Notes: a model not told the origin generated them from the letters alone. Counted from the stretch's first letter, positions 22,844 to 32,776 are shown. The stretch is 64,000 bases of DNA from Natronococcus sp. A-GB7 (GCF_029688865.1 NZ_JARUKV010000013.1:1-64000); one strand, 5' to 3'. Numbers and translations: made by a program.

Positions 22844-24721
22844 ATGAGAGAAGACGATTCGAACGCCGATGGTACCGACCCCGACGACCGCCTCGAGAGC
22901 CTCGCGGAGCGCGTCGACCGCCTCGAGAATCGGACGCTCTCGACGACGGCTCCGGACGGGACGCGGGTTTCACTGGACCGACTGCTCGCCGTCGGACTCA
23001 CGCGCCGGCAGGCGCTCGCGGCGCTCGGCTTCGTCGCCGCTGGCGCGACGACCGCCGCGGCGATCCGCCAAGCAGTCGGGACCGTCGGGACGGACGACGA
23101 GGGTATCGCCGAAGACCGGTTCGACGCTCGATCACTCTCCGGGGCGGTCGAGGGCGTCGTCTTCGCTCACGAGTACGACTCTTCGCAGGAAGCGGTCGAC
23201 GACACCGAGGACGGCAGCACCGTGGTCTTCCTCTCGGTACACGGCCCCTACGAGGAGTTCGTGATCCCGCCCCGCGATGACCTCACCCTCACGTCGGACG
23301 GCGCGCTCGTCGAGACGTCGCTCGAGACCGGGTCGGACAGGTATAACGAGATCATCGGGTCGCCGACCGACCACCCCGACTACGAGGACGGCCAGGAGCT
23401 CGGTTCGACGACCGACGTCGTGACGACGGATATCGACATCGGCGAGGAACGACTCGAGGTCGAGGATGCGTCCGTCCTCGAGGCCGGCGATCTCGTCTTG
23501 CTACACGACCTGGCCGACGAGTGGATCGCGTACCCCGCCAGCGATACCGATCCGCCGCACAGAGCCGAGTTCCTCCAGGTGGACGACGTCGATGAGGACG
23601 AACTGTTCTTCCGAAACGGGGTCTCCCTCGAGTTCGAGAATCGCGAGCTCCAGGTGTCGGCGTTCGATCCAGTCTGCTCGCATCTCATCATCGAGGGGTT
23701 TAGGCTGTTCGGAGCGTACGACGGCGGATCGGAGTACGAGGAGCGAGGAATCGTCACCGACTACTGCCGCGACGTGACGGTTCGCGACGTCTCGACGTCC
23801 AACGTCGGTCGACTCTCGGTAAGTGCCCGGAACTGTTACGGCGTGCGCGTACGCGACGTCGACGTGCGTAACTCCGGGCGGTACGGCGTTCAGGCGTCGG
23901 GAGCGTCGAAGAACGTCCGTCTGGACGGTATCTACGCCTCCCAAATGCGGTACGCGACCCAGTTCATCTCCTTCGGAAGCGAGTTCGGACCGACGAACGG
24001 GGTTACGGTCTCGAACTCCCTCGCTGCCAACTGCGACTACGGGTTCAACGTCCACCCGGGCGCGTACCGCGTTTCGTTCCACAACTGCAACACGCTCAAC
24101 TCGAGGGGATACCGGATTCGGTCGCCGAAGACGACCGTTCACGGCGGTCAGCTCGACACCGGTGGTGGCGGAGCGTTCGCGCTCGAACAGCGGTTCAGCG
24201 ATACGCGCATCTCCGGCGTCCACATCAGCGAACTCGACGACGTACGGGTGGCCAGCCTCGAACCGACCGGACCGGTATCGGGAGTGGTGTTCGAGAACCT
24301 CACGCTGAGTACCGATACGTTCGTCGGCTCGACGGCGTTCGCGATCGCCGCTCGAGGGTCGGAGGGGACGATCGGAGACGTCGTGGTCGCCGACTGTCGT
24401 CTCCCGAGCGTTCAGGAGTACCACTGTCTCGTGGGCGGCTCCGCCGCGGCGGTCACCGGTGATATTACCGTCGAGCGGTGTACGATGCGGGGAAACCGTG
24501 CGATACTCGAGTGCGAAGCGACCGAAGGGGCCGACGCGGACGACGCGATCTTCGTCGTTCGGGACTGTATCCAGCGCGATCTTGCCGACTCCGATCCGTT
24601 CCGCGACCACGCTTACCGGGACCGGCTGGTCGTTCTGGACAACGATTTCCTGGATGGCTCGGTCGACGAGGTCGAGGAGGCGCTTGCATGGGACGGAAAT
24701 AGGGAGATCGATACCTCTTGA
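22844..24721 (+). CDS. Exported right-handed beta-helix (pectin-lyase-like) protein with coiled-coil/RR N-terminus
   Basis: The product is 625 residues. Residues 15-35 form a coiled coil (RLESLAERVDRLENRT); then come TTAPDGTRVSLDRLLAVG and twin arginines with a hydrophobic stretch, LTRRQALAALGFVAAGATTA. This N-terminal module is shared with 28037-29107, 30473-30862 and 33101-33604. The rest has short imperfect beta repeats (RDVTVRDVSTSNVGRLSVSA, YGVRVRDVDVRNSGRYGVQA, VTVSNSLAANCDYGFNVHPG) typical of a parallel beta helix that binds or cleaves polysaccharide. Such helices can be trimeric, which fits the coiled coil. Catalytic residues cannot be assigned. Confidence 0.8.
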   Translation: MREDDSNADGTDPDDRLESLAERVDRLENRTLSTTAPDGTRVSLDRLLAVGLTRRQALAALGFVAAGATTAAAIRQAVGTVGTDDEGIAEDRFDARSLSGAVEGVVFAHEYDSSQEAVDDTEDGSTVVFLSVHGPYEEFVIPPRDDLTLTSDGALVETSLETGSDRYNEIIGSPTDHPDYEDGQELGSTTDVVTTDIDIGEERLEVEDASVLEAGDLVLLHDLADEWIAYPASDTDPPHRAEFLQVDDVDEDELFFRNGVSLEFENRELQVSAFDPVCSHLIIEGFRLFGAYDGGSEYEERGIVTDYCRDVTVRDVSTSNVGRLSVSARNCYGVRVRDVDVRNSGRYGVQASGASKNVRLDGIYASQMRYATQFISFGSEFGPTNGVTVSNSLAANCDYGFNVHPGAYRVSFHNCNTLNSRGYRIRSPKTTVHGGQLDTGGGGAFALEQRFSDTRISGVHISELDDVRVASLEPTGPVSGVVFENLTLSTDTFVGSTAFAIAARGSEGTIGDVVVADCRLPSVQEYHCLVGGSAAAVTGDITVERCTMRGNRAILECEATEGADADDAIFVVRDCIQRDLADSDPFRDHAYRDRLVVLDNDFLDGSVDEVEEALAWDGNREIDTS

Positions 24722-24788
24722 GCACCGGAATTATCAAAACTACCCGAGTAGCGTTAAGTGAGCGCTGCTGTACAGCATTCGGTGAGCA

Positions 24789-25622
24789 ATGAGTAAGCTC
24801 CGCTCGGCTCGAGCGATCTACGCACGCGGCGGACTCCGCTCGCTGCTCGTTGCCTCGGAAAGCCACACGAGGGAACTATTCCGGCAGTCCGTGCTCTCTC
24901 ACGGGGAGCGAAGACTTCGATATCTCCAACACAGACGACGGTACGGTGATGCGGCACCCTGTCCGGGACGACTCGTCCACGTCGACCCGAGCGCGATCGA
25001 GTACGTGCTGTTTCCGCCGCTTCACAGGGATCACGCGGTGACCAGGTACGATACACACGTGCTCGCCGGCGAATGGGATAGATCTCCGATTCGTGACGAA
25101 TCGTGGTTCTCGACGCGGATGCTGACCGAGTCCGATGTCGACCGCCGTCACCGCTTCCGACTCGAGGAGTATGCATTTTACCGGGCACTCGAACGTGGCC
25201 GTGACAGCTACGAGGCGTACCTCGAGGCGTGGCAGGAACAGCTCTCGGAGTTTCCCAAGGGGCGGTCGACGAAGTACGGCGACACGGAGTACGTCGCGAA
25301 CCACTACGACCTCTACGTCGATATCGACGAGAACGGATACAAGTCGGGGCGAGAACTCGGTAGACGCCTTCTGTATCCGGAGTTTTACGACGTCCCGGTG
25401 TACATCGGTCGCCATGGAGAGTTCATTTCGGCCGGGTTCGGAAAGCACAGGATCGTGATCGCACAGCTCCTCGAACTGGATTCGATCCCGGTTCGTGTAA
25501 ACGTCCGTCACTCTCGCTGGCAGAAGCGACGGAACGCCGCGGTCCGCACGGGCGACGGCGAGTTCCAGAGGGATCTTCCGGCAGAGCATCCCGATTTGCG
25601 ACCTCTGATGGCTACCGACTGA
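24789..25622 (+). CDS. ParB/sulfiredoxin-fold-like protein, copy 1
   Basis: The product is 277 residues. The N-terminal half is basic and helical. The C-terminal half reads VYIGRHGEFISAGFGKHRIV IAQLLELDSIPVRVNVRHSRWQKRR, resembling the ParB box (GxHRxxxAxxLGxxxIPV) of the ParB/Srx fold. Two paralogs lie at 37177-37950 and 37937-38728. In this copy the usual DGRHR is FGKHR. No ParA, DNA-binding helix-turn-helix or partition site is nearby. Known relatives in the fold include sulfiredoxin and free-amino-acid kinases, so an ATP-dependent modification in glycan biosynthesis is possible; this is inference only. Confidence 0.6.
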   Translation: MSKLRSARAIYARGGLRSLLVASESHTRELFRQSVLSHGERRLRYLQHRRRYGDAAPCPGRLVHVDPSAIEYVLFPPLHRDHAVTRYDTHVLAGEWDRSPIRDESWFSTRMLTESDVDRRHRFRLEEYAFYRALERGRDSYEAYLEAWQEQLSEFPKGRSTKYGDTEYVANHYDLYVDIDENGYKSGRELGRRLLYPEFYDVPVYIGRHGEFISAGFGKHRIVIAQLLELDSIPVRVNVRHSRWQKRRNAAVRTGDGEFQRDLPAEHPDLRPLMATD

Positions 25623-25649
25623 CCAACTGGCGATCGGCGCTCGTCGTCA

Positions 25650-27110
25650 TCAGTTCAGTATAGCCAGCGCGTCACGAGGTTCAACCAGCCCGATCGCGAC
25701 CGAGCATCCAAGCCAGAGTGCGAATCCGATTCCAACGACGAGAAACAACGTAATCCAGCCGGTCACGTACCCGACGAGAACGAACACGACGAGGGACATC
25801 GATGCGGTTACACCCAGTATTCGCCCGAGCCGTTTCGTTATCTTTCCGACGTCGAGACCGAACTCGTAATGAATGAGCAGAACGCACGCCAGCGTATACG
25901 CCCCGTGGGTCACGACGGTCGATATCGCCGCACCGACGACACCAACCGTCGGGATGAGGACGATGTTGAGAAGGAGGTTACAGACCGCGGCCACGCCCCG
26001 GATTACCGCTCTGGTTCGTGCACGTCCCAGGTAGTCGAGACTGTGGCTCGTGATTTCGAGGACGGCGACGAAGACGGCGTACACGGCCAGAACCTGCAGA
26101 ACGGGAACCGCGCCCCTGTACTCGGACCCGAACAGGAGCTCGACCACCGGACCCGCGACGAGAATCAGTCCGGCCGTCGCGGGAATGTAGAACGTCAACG
26201 CCGTGAGCAGCGTGTACTCGTATATCCGTCCGGCGCGCTCGGTGTTCTGTTTCGCCTTTTCGGCGCCGAACGTCGGCGAGAGCGTAAAGCCCGCGGCGCT
26301 CATCGGCTTGTCGATGAACGTCGTTATCTGATTGGCGACGACATAGAAACTCACGGCCGCCGGGTTGAGAAAGAATCCGATGAGAACGATGTCCATCCCC
26401 TTGTCGAGGTTGGCCATCGTGCTTGTCGCGGTTATCGGGACGGAGTACTCCGCGATCCGACGCCGGAGTCCGTCCTCCATGACGTGACTGATCGACTCAG
26501 TGTAGTTGTCGCGAACGAGGACGGCACCGACCACCGTCGAAAGAAAGGAAGCGAAGATATAGCCGCCGAGAGCGCCGAAGGCACCGAATCCGAGTAGCAC
26601 GAACGCGACGGCGAAGACGGCGGTGCCGGCGTTCCTGGTGACTTTGACGAGAACGCTGTGTTCGATCCGTTCGAACCCCTGTAGCATGTACTTGAAGTAG
26701 ACGAACAGCGTCTCGAAGATCAGATACAGCACACCGAGCAGCAGGAACGGAGCGAGGTTCGGTTCGCCAACCCGAACCGCGATCGCCCGGTGGCTGAACA
26801 GCAACACCAGACAGGTGATCGCGATCGTCAGCGCGTTCATCCAGAACGACGAGCGAACGATGTGGGGTACCTGTCCCGGATTCGTCTCCTTGTACTCCGA
26901 GATGTACCGGGCCGCGGATCGGGCAATTCCGAGCTTCGAGAAGGTCAGAAAGATGCTCAGTATCGATAACGCGAGAAAGAGCAGTCCGTAGTCCGTCGGT
27001 CCGAGAAGCCGCGCGAGAACGACCGCAACGACGACTCCGGAGGCTGCTACGACGGCCTGGCCGCCCAGGGCGACTCGAAACCGCGAAACCAATGTCGATG
27101 TCTTCGTCAT
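25650..27110 (-). CDS. Polysaccharide flippase (Wzx-like), second copy
   Basis: The protein is 486 residues from ATG 27110, with about 14 helices. The N-terminal motif GGQAVVAASGVVVAVVLARL LGPTDYGLLFLAL is characteristic of the MOP superfamily; MDIVLIGFFLNPAAVSFYVV and VVGAAISTVVTHGAYTLACV are in the later helices. A TATA-like box at about 27203-27212 (minus strand) lies downstream of the alternative start at 27272, supporting ATG 27110. It is convergent with the ParB-like gene, with a 27-nt gap. Confidence 0.9.
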   Translation of the reverse strand: MTKTSTLVSRFRVALGGQAVVAASGVVVAVVLARLLGPTDYGLLFLALSILSIFLTFSKLGIARSAARYISEYKETNPGQVPHIVRSSFWMNALTIAITCLVLLFSHRAIAVRVGEPNLAPFLLLGVLYLIFETLFVYFKYMLQGFERIEHSVLVKVTRNAGTAVFAVAFVLLGFGAFGALGGYIFASFLSTVVGAVLVRDNYTESISHVMEDGLRRRIAEYSVPITATSTMANLDKGMDIVLIGFFLNPAAVSFYVVANQITTFIDKPMSAAGFTLSPTFGAEKAKQNTERAGRIYEYTLLTALTFYIPATAGLILVAGPVVELLFGSEYRGAVPVLQVLAVYAVFVAVLEITSHSLDYLGRARTRAVIRGVAAVCNLLLNIVLIPTVGVVGAAISTVVTHGAYTLACVLLIHYEFGLDVGKITKRLGRILGVTASMSLVVFVLVGYVTGWITLFLVVGIGFALWLGCSVAIGLVEPRDALAILN

Positions 27111-28036
27111 GATGGAAGCTCGGGACACCCGATCGAGACCGATCGGACGCGGAGCCATCCGGGCGTCCGTGCGCCACGACAGTTGGAGAACGTGCTCTCC
27201 TCGATAAAGATTGTGACCGTCTAGAGCGGCTCGATCGTCGGTTTCGTCCGGCGTGAACCTGGACCGAAGCATCGACGAACGACGATTGAGAGAACGACCG
27301 ACTCCGTAACACGCAGGAGTCGTGGCGCGAGCGACGGTGTCGTTTCCCTACAGTCGCCGGGATCGCCACGAGTGGTTGGTGCCCCGCTGTGGTTCCCGAG
27401 CTCGTCACGGATAGCGTCCCTAGACTAGGCGACTAGTACCACGAAAGACGTCGTTCGGTAACGGAGAGCCGAGTGCCGAACTGCGTTTTGTCGGTTCTCG
27501 TCGTTGATGCCAGAAGGCGAAAAGACCAACGCGCGAAGCCAACCGGGGACTTCGGGCGGACGAATCCGGGATTGAGTCCTCAGACTCGAGGTCGCTACCA
27601 ATAGATTCGCCGAAGGAAGGCGTCGAGCAATCGGTCGACTCGATCGCGACCTGACCGCCCGGGGATAGCTCGATCGGATATCGAGTCCCTGCGATCGAAA
27701 CGAGCGCGGGAAATGTCGAACGTCAATCGACGAACGTCGTGCGCTGTAAACGGAAGATCCGAGAAGTCGGCGACGCCACAACCTTCTGCAACTACCAGAT
27801 GAGCCGGTTCGGGACGGCGCGGTCCGACGAGACGTCGTCCAAAGTCTGATTCTCCGCCGAACGGCGACAATAGCTTTGTGAGGTCACGGTTCATGGAGGA
27901 CTGTTCCGATGAGTTCTCACGCTCGCACGGTCGACCGTCCGCCTCGAAGCTCCTGTCGTTCGTCCGCGACGTTCGGTGGGATGTACCGATCGCATCGTCG
28001 AAACCGCCTCCTCGCGTCGCTCCTCGAGGTACTCTC
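27111..28036. other. Long intergenic region, no gene
   Basis: This region is about 0.9 kb between divergent genes. Open frames here lack acidic composition and families. CTAG occurs three times in 17 nt (27420-27436). It probably contains promoters for the flippase (minus) and the surface-protein operon (plus). It may also contain decayed coding DNA that I cannot recognise. Confidence 0.45.
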
Positions 28037-29107
28037 ATGAGTCCGAGAGACGACTCGGACTCGAGCGACGACGACCGAGTCACGGAGCTCGCCGAGCGGG
28101 TCGAACGCCTCGAGGAGCGGCGCGGCCTTTCGACGACGGCTCCGGACGGCTCCCGGATCTCGTTCGACAAACTGCTCGCGCTCGGCCTCACGCGTCGACA
28201 GGCGCTCGCGGCGCTCGGCTTCGTCGCCGCCGGCGCGACGACCGCCACGGCGATCGGTCGGTCGCTGACGGCCGTCGAGGCCGACGACGGGGACGAGAAC
28301 GACCTCGACGTGCGCTCGATCAGATCGGAGGAGCAACGGATCGTCGACGGCGACGGGGACGGCGAGTTCGCGTGGCGAGTCGAGGACGGCAACCTCGTCC
28401 TCGAGGGGCTCGAGGGAGAGTTCGCCGTTCGAAACCCCCGGGCCGACGTCGACGGCGAAAGTCGGGCGATCGTCTACGAGGGAGGAACGTTCGAGGGAGC
28501 TCGGTTCATCGAACTGGAGTACGAGAGCACGGAGCCAGCGCTCGGGGACGCAGCCGAGGCGGGGGAACGTTCCGTCTCGTACGGGCGCCAGGCCGGGCGT
28601 GATAACGATGACCGACAGAACGTCGCCGTCGGTGACCGTGCCGGCGACGGATCGGCGGGTGAACGGAACGTCTACGTCGGTCGGGAGGCCGGCCGGGAGG
28701 CCGAGGGGGAGGAGAACGTCTACGTCGGACAGGCGGCCGGCCAGGAGGTCGCGGCGGATCAGAACGCATTGGTCGGCTCACGGGCGGGGGTCGAATCCGC
28801 CGTCGAAGAGTCAACGGGAGTCGGCCAGGGGGCGCTGAGCGAGGCGGACACACGGCGAGTTCAAGCCCTCGGCAGACAGGCGGGCCGAGAGGCGTCCTCC
28901 GAGAACAGCATCTTCGTCGGTCGCAGAGCGGGACAGAACTGCGAGGGGGACGTCGTCTACGCCTTCGGCAACGAGGTGGCCAGCGACTGGGACGAGGATT
29001 ACACTATGCTGGTCGGCGACGACGAGGGGAACGTGTTTCTCCGGCTCGACCTCGAGGAGGGGAATCTCGAGATCGCGGGCGAACTCACCGAGAACGCCGA
29101 TCTATGA
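28037..29107 (+). CDS. Surface fibre-like protein: coiled coil, RR segment, VGxxAG repeats
   Basis: The product is 356 residues from ATG 28037. A coiled coil (VTELAERVERLEERRG), TTAPDGSRISFDKLLALG and LTRRQALAALGFVAAGATTA form the shared N-terminal module. From about residue 175 there are tandem repeats of 14-21 residues: NVAVGDRAGDGSAGER, NVYVGREAGREAEGEE, NVYVGQAAGQEVAADQ, NALVGSRAGVES and others. They resemble YadA-type trimeric adhesin heads and phage or bacterial tail fibres. The C-terminus LEIAGELTENADL is repeated in 31928-32776. The stop overlaps the PHP-like gene (ATGA). Likely a trimeric cell-surface fibre. Confidence 0.75.
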   Translation: MSPRDDSDSSDDDRVTELAERVERLEERRGLSTTAPDGSRISFDKLLALGLTRRQALAALGFVAAGATTATAIGRSLTAVEADDGDENDLDVRSIRSEEQRIVDGDGDGEFAWRVEDGNLVLEGLEGEFAVRNPRADVDGESRAIVYEGGTFEGARFIELEYESTEPALGDAAEAGERSVSYGRQAGRDNDDRQNVAVGDRAGDGSAGERNVYVGREAGREAEGEENVYVGQAAGQEVAADQNALVGSRAGVESAVEESTGVGQGALSEADTRRVQALGRQAGREASSENSIFVGRRAGQNCEGDVVYAFGNEVASDWDEDYTMLVGDDEGNVFLRLDLEEGNLEIAGELTENADL

Positions 29108-30240
29108 GGGTCGTCGATCCCTACGAGCGCGTCGACTGGACGGCGGACGACCACCACCTCGCACAGCTTCACGTGCATCCGAACTACGGCGACAAGGGAA
29201 CGCCCGCCGAGGTCATCGACGCGTACCACGAGCTCGGTTATACGATCCTTCCCGTTCAGTCGAAGAGCGATCTCCTGACGACCGACGGCGAGCACGCGAC
29301 GGCGTACCCGTGGACGGAGCTGGCGGGGACGGAGATCGATCCCGAATCGTCCAATCAGGACGATCCGCCCGACTGGACGGAGAACCGCGATCCCGAGGAG
29401 CTGGGTATGGTGGCGATCGAGAGCGTCGAGATCGATCGGGTGGAACACATGACGCACTTCTTCGGCTCGTTCGACGAGGCCGATCCCGAGAGCCAGGGTA
29501 CCCAGTTCCACCGGGCGCGAGCGTCCATCGAAACGACCGAGCGCGGAATCACGGGACTTGCCCACCCCGGACGGTACCTGGAACACGACGTACGGGGCGA
29601 CTGGCATCGCGGCGAGTGGGAGCGATACGACGTCCTCTACCGCAACCGACCGCGGTTCTTCGGCCTCGAGGTGTTCAACGGCGCGTTCCATCCCGACGAC
29701 CGAATCCTCTGGGACGACCTCCTGACGAAGTTCGCGCCACAGAGACAGATTCTCGGCACTGCAGTCGACGACGCCACGACAGTCGATGTCGACGACGAGT
29801 CTGTCGACAGGGGCCGCACCGTCTTCCTTATGTCCGACGAGGAGTTCGAACCGGGCCACGAATCCGGAGCCATCTACGACGTGTGGCTTCGAGGACAGTC
29901 CTACTTCTCGCAGGTTCAGAACAGCCAGGAGGACGACCACCTGCGGATCGAGCGCGTGGAACACGACGAACGAGCGGGTACGCTGACGGTCGAGCCCGAC
30001 GACTGGGAGTGGATCAACTGGGTCGCCGACGGCGAGCCGATCCACGCGGACGACGAGACGCTCGAGTACGACGACTACGCCGACGAGATCGACGGCTACG
30101 TGCGGTTCGAAGCCGGCGAAGGGGACAACAGCTACCCCAGCGACGAGACCTGGACCGGCAGCGGCGACGGTCCGCGGTCGGTCGTCTGTACCCAGCCGTT
30201 TCTCACGACGGGAACGCTCGCTCGGGTGGAACGGAGCTGA
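29104..30240 (+). CDS. PHP-domain-like protein, copy 1
   Basis: The 378-residue protein begins with ADDHHLAQLHVHPNYGDKGT, where the HxH matches PHP motif I of metal-dependent phosphoesterases. It is followed by PAEVIDAYHELGYTILPVQS, GLAHPGRYLEHD (motif with HPG) and FFGLEVFNGAFHPDDRIL. The expected TDH-type motif II is not conserved, so metal binding may be partial. The C-terminal third is a beta-rich appendage (DDWEWINWVADGEPI ending in VVCTQPF). No signal peptide is visible; it is translationally coupled to the fibre gene. Two paralogs follow (30859-31926, 34203-35264). Confidence 0.7.
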   Translation: MRVVDPYERVDWTADDHHLAQLHVHPNYGDKGTPAEVIDAYHELGYTILPVQSKSDLLTTDGEHATAYPWTELAGTEIDPESSNQDDPPDWTENRDPEELGMVAIESVEIDRVEHMTHFFGSFDEADPESQGTQFHRARASIETTERGITGLAHPGRYLEHDVRGDWHRGEWERYDVLYRNRPRFFGLEVFNGAFHPDDRILWDDLLTKFAPQRQILGTAVDDATTVDVDDESVDRGRTVFLMSDEEFEPGHESGAIYDVWLRGQSYFSQVQNSQEDDHLRIERVEHDERAGTLTVEPDDWEWINWVADGEPIHADDETLEYDDYADEIDGYVRFEAGEGDNSYPSDETWTGSGDGPRSVVCTQPFLTTGTLARVERS

Positions 30241-30472
30241 CTGCGAGTCCCACCCGTGACGGTCCCGCCAGTGAACGTACTCCAGAGTTGGTCAGTGTTC
30301 GCGGGCGGACTGTACGGGACGCTTCGGAAACGTCTTTGTAAACCCACAGTGCAGGATGGAGACGGGACGCGAAAGCGGCCGATATTTGCCCGGGAGCCGC
30401 TCGAGGGACGGAGCGCTCGCTCTCCCCGCTACGGTCGGACGAGCATCTATCGTGGCCGCTTGCGAGTAGACC

Positions 30473-30862
30473 ATGAGTTCACGACGAAACCCACCGAATC
30501 CGGACGAGATCAACGACCGACTCGAGGCGATCCTCGAGCGAGTCGAACGGCTCGAAGAACGAACCGGCCTTTCGACGACGGCACCCGACGGCACTCGAGT
30601 GTCGTTTAGCCAGTTGCTCGCAGTCGGGCTCACGCGACGGCAGGCCCTCGCCGCACTCGGCTTCGTCGCCGCCGGTGCGACGACCGCCGCGGCGATCGGT
30701 CGCTCCGTCGCGACCGTCGAGGCCGACGACGAGGACGGCGAACCGGACGAACTCGACGTTCCCTCGATACACGTCGACGAATCGATCGGCATCGGTGAGT
30801 ATCGGTGGGAACTCGACGATGGAAACGGGGATGACGTCCTCTCGTTAGTGTACGAACCATGA
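30473..30862 (+). CDS. Short protein with coiled-coil/RR N-terminal module
   Basis: The product is 129 residues. The shared module is complete: coiled coil NDRLEAILERVERLEERTG, then LSTTAPDGTRVSFSQLLAVG and LTRRQALAALGFVAAGATTA. It is followed by an acidic linker (ATVEADDEDGEPDELD) and only about 30 further residues. It is thus a module without a large passenger. At DNA level the module is very close to the copy at 33101-33604. The stop overlaps the next gene (ATGA). A TATA-like box, CATCTATCG, lies near 30445, fitting a leaderless start. Confidence 0.7.
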   Translation: MSSRRNPPNPDEINDRLEAILERVERLEERTGLSTTAPDGTRVSFSQLLAVGLTRRQALAALGFVAAGATTAAAIGRSVATVEADDEDGEPDELDVPSIHVDESIGIGEYRWELDDGNGDDVLSLVYEP

Positions 30863-31926
30863 CCGTCGAAGTCGGACCGAGCCAGTACGAGGCGCTCGAC
30901 TGGTCCACCGTCGAGCACAACTGGGCCGCGTGGCACCTCCACCGGCGCGGGACCGACGGCTGGCACGAGATCGTCGACGCGCTGGTCTCCCAGGGGTACT
31001 CGATAATCAGTATCGGCGAGAAGCAGGGTAGCCAGCCGTGGCCGTGGACCGACTGGGACGACGTCGAAGACGACGAGTACGACCACGAGAGCCGCGACCC
31101 CGAGGAGGAGGGGGTGATCGGACTGCCCGGGCTCGAGTGGAACGACTCCGAGCACGTCGTCTGGATCGGCTCGACGCTCTACCAGGACGAGATCGACGAA
31201 CCGATCTATCGGTTCCGCGACGCGGTCAGGGAGGTTCGAACCAGGGAGGATCACCACTTCCCGCGCAGCAGGAACGGGGTCACGTTCCTCGCTCACATCG
31301 GACGGTACAGCGACGACCCGGACGAGTGGGAGCGCTGGGAGGCAGTACACAACCTCTGGTCGCCGGAACGACACGGTTTCCTCGGCGTCGCGTTCGGCGG
31401 CCGAAACCAGACCGTCGTCGACGTCTGGGATCGCCTCCTCGAGGAGATCGTCCCGAACCACCCCGTCTACGGCTTCTACGAGATGGACAACAGCGACTCC
31501 GAGGTCGGCGAGGATTTCGACGTCCGGCTCACTACCGTCCTCACCGAGTCATCGCTCGACCCGACGGATCAGACCGACGGCCGAGAGCGCGTCATCGATC
31601 GCCTCCGGAGCGGACAGTTCCTCGCCCACTTCCGCGGTGAGTGGGACCCAGACGAGGAGGACCGACCGCGACTCCCCAGAGTCACCGAAATCGCGGTCAG
31701 CGACGATCGACGAACGATCTCTATCGAGGCCGAAGCGTACGACGAGATCACGTGGATCAGCCGTGGCGAAGAGGTCGAAACCGGGAGTAGTATCGACGTC
31801 GACGAGGAGATGGTTCCCTACGTCCGGGCGGAACTCTCCGGCGTCGACCACGACGACACCGTCACGTTCGTCCAGCCGTTTTACGTGCGGACCGAAACGA
31901 CCGTGGCCAGCTTCGGAGGTGAATAG
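30859..31926 (+). CDS. PHP-domain-like protein, copy 2
   Basis: The product is 355 residues. The HxH survives in NWAAWHLHRRGTDGWHEIVD; then GVTFLAHIGRYSDDPDEWER aligns with the AHPGRY block of copy 1, and HGFLGVAFGGRNQTVVDVWD with its LEVFNG block. Motif II and the last metal ligand are not evident. A C-terminal domain (DEITWISRGEEVETGSSIDV) ends in VTFVQPFYV, parallel to VVCTQPF in copy 1 and LTLTQPWGI in copy 3. It lies between the short module protein and the repeat protein. Divergence suggests a separate substrate or a binding role. Confidence 0.65.
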   Translation: MTVEVGPSQYEALDWSTVEHNWAAWHLHRRGTDGWHEIVDALVSQGYSIISIGEKQGSQPWPWTDWDDVEDDEYDHESRDPEEEGVIGLPGLEWNDSEHVVWIGSTLYQDEIDEPIYRFRDAVREVRTREDHHFPRSRNGVTFLAHIGRYSDDPDEWERWEAVHNLWSPERHGFLGVAFGGRNQTVVDVWDRLLEEIVPNHPVYGFYEMDNSDSEVGEDFDVRLTTVLTESSLDPTDQTDGRERVIDRLRSGQFLAHFRGEWDPDEEDRPRLPRVTEIAVSDDRRTISIEAEAYDEITWISRGEEVETGSSIDVDEEMVPYVRAELSGVDHDDTVTFVQPFYVRTETTVASFGGE

Positions 31927-31927
31927 G

Positions 31928-32776
31928 ATGCAGGTGTTCCCGGACCGAATTCGGTGGAACAGCCGAACCGAGTGGACCGAGCCCGCGAGGTTCGAATCGC
32001 AGTCGACGTTCGAGCGGGAGATCAGCCTGCAGGACGACGTCGATCTCGAGTCGGGACGCATATTCACTCCGACGTCGTTCGTCATCGGAAACGATTTCGG
32101 CGGCGAGGACCCGTTCGACCTCGAGGACCTCCCGCAGAGTACGATCCTGATCGGCGATCTAACCGGCGTCGACGTCGACGACGGTGGGGAGTGCGTTCAC
32201 ATCGGTGTCGGATCGGGTCTCCAACAGGCGGGGGAGCGAACGGTGTTCGTCGGGTACCGAAGCGGTCAGGAGTCGGACGGTCGACGAACGACCGGGGTCG
32301 GGTACGACGCGGCGAGGGGTGCAGCGTCCGCCGAAGGAACGCTCATCGGATACGAGGCGGGCCAGGACGCCGTCGGCGAAGGGAACGTGGCCGTCGGCTG
32401 TCGTGCGGGTCGGGACTACGAGGGAGAGTACGGGGCGGTGCTGGGACACGAAGCCGCCCAGGAGGCCGAGGGAGAGCGGATCGTCGCGGTCGGCGCACAG
32501 GCTGGGGGGGATGCAGACGACGACAGATCGGTCCACGTCGGTTACTGGTCCGGACTGAGCAGCGAGGGAGAGCGAAGCGTGTTCGTCGGCTATCAGGCGG
32601 GTCGCGACAACACGGGCGACGGCGTCATCGGGTTGGGATACGAGGCCGGTCGCGAGAACGACGACGACAACGTCCTGTTGTTGACGGACAACGAGGGGAC
32701 GCTCCGCGGACGGATGGACCTCGAAAGCGGCGATCTCGAGATCGCCGGTGAACTAATGGAGAACACAGAGCTATGA
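31928..32776 (+). CDS. VGxxAG-repeat fibre-like protein without RR module
   Basis: The product is 282 residues from ATG 31928. Residues 1-90 form a unique acidic N-terminal domain. Then come about eleven repeats such as RTVFVGYRSGQESDGR, GTLIGYEAGQDAVGEG, NVAVGCRAGRDYEGEY, RSVHVGYWSGLSSEGE and RSVFVGYQAGRDNTGD, ending in NVLLLTDNEGTLRGRMDLES and LEIAGELMENTEL. The closing block matches 28037-29107. The repeats resemble YadA heads and the NVFLGYQAG repeats of bacterial and phage fibres. With no signal of its own, it may trimerise with, or be exported by, the neighbouring module protein. Confidence 0.72.
   Translation: MQVFPDRIRWNSRTEWTEPARFESQSTFEREISLQDDVDLESGRIFTPTSFVIGNDFGGEDPFDLEDLPQSTILIGDLTGVDVDDGGECVHIGVGSGLQQAGERTVFVGYRSGQESDGRRTTGVGYDAARGAASAEGTLIGYEAGQDAVGEGNVAVGCRAGRDYEGEYGAVLGHEAAQEAEGERIVAVGAQAGGDADDDRSVHVGYWSGLSSEGERSVFVGYQAGRDNTGDGVIGLGYEAGRENDDDNVLLLTDNEGTLRGRMDLESGDLEIAGELMENTEL

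Noticed and set aside
28580-28960. CRISPR-like periodicity
   Set aside because: The DNA periodicity comes from coding repeats (VGxxAG); repeats are not identical and there are no unique spacers.
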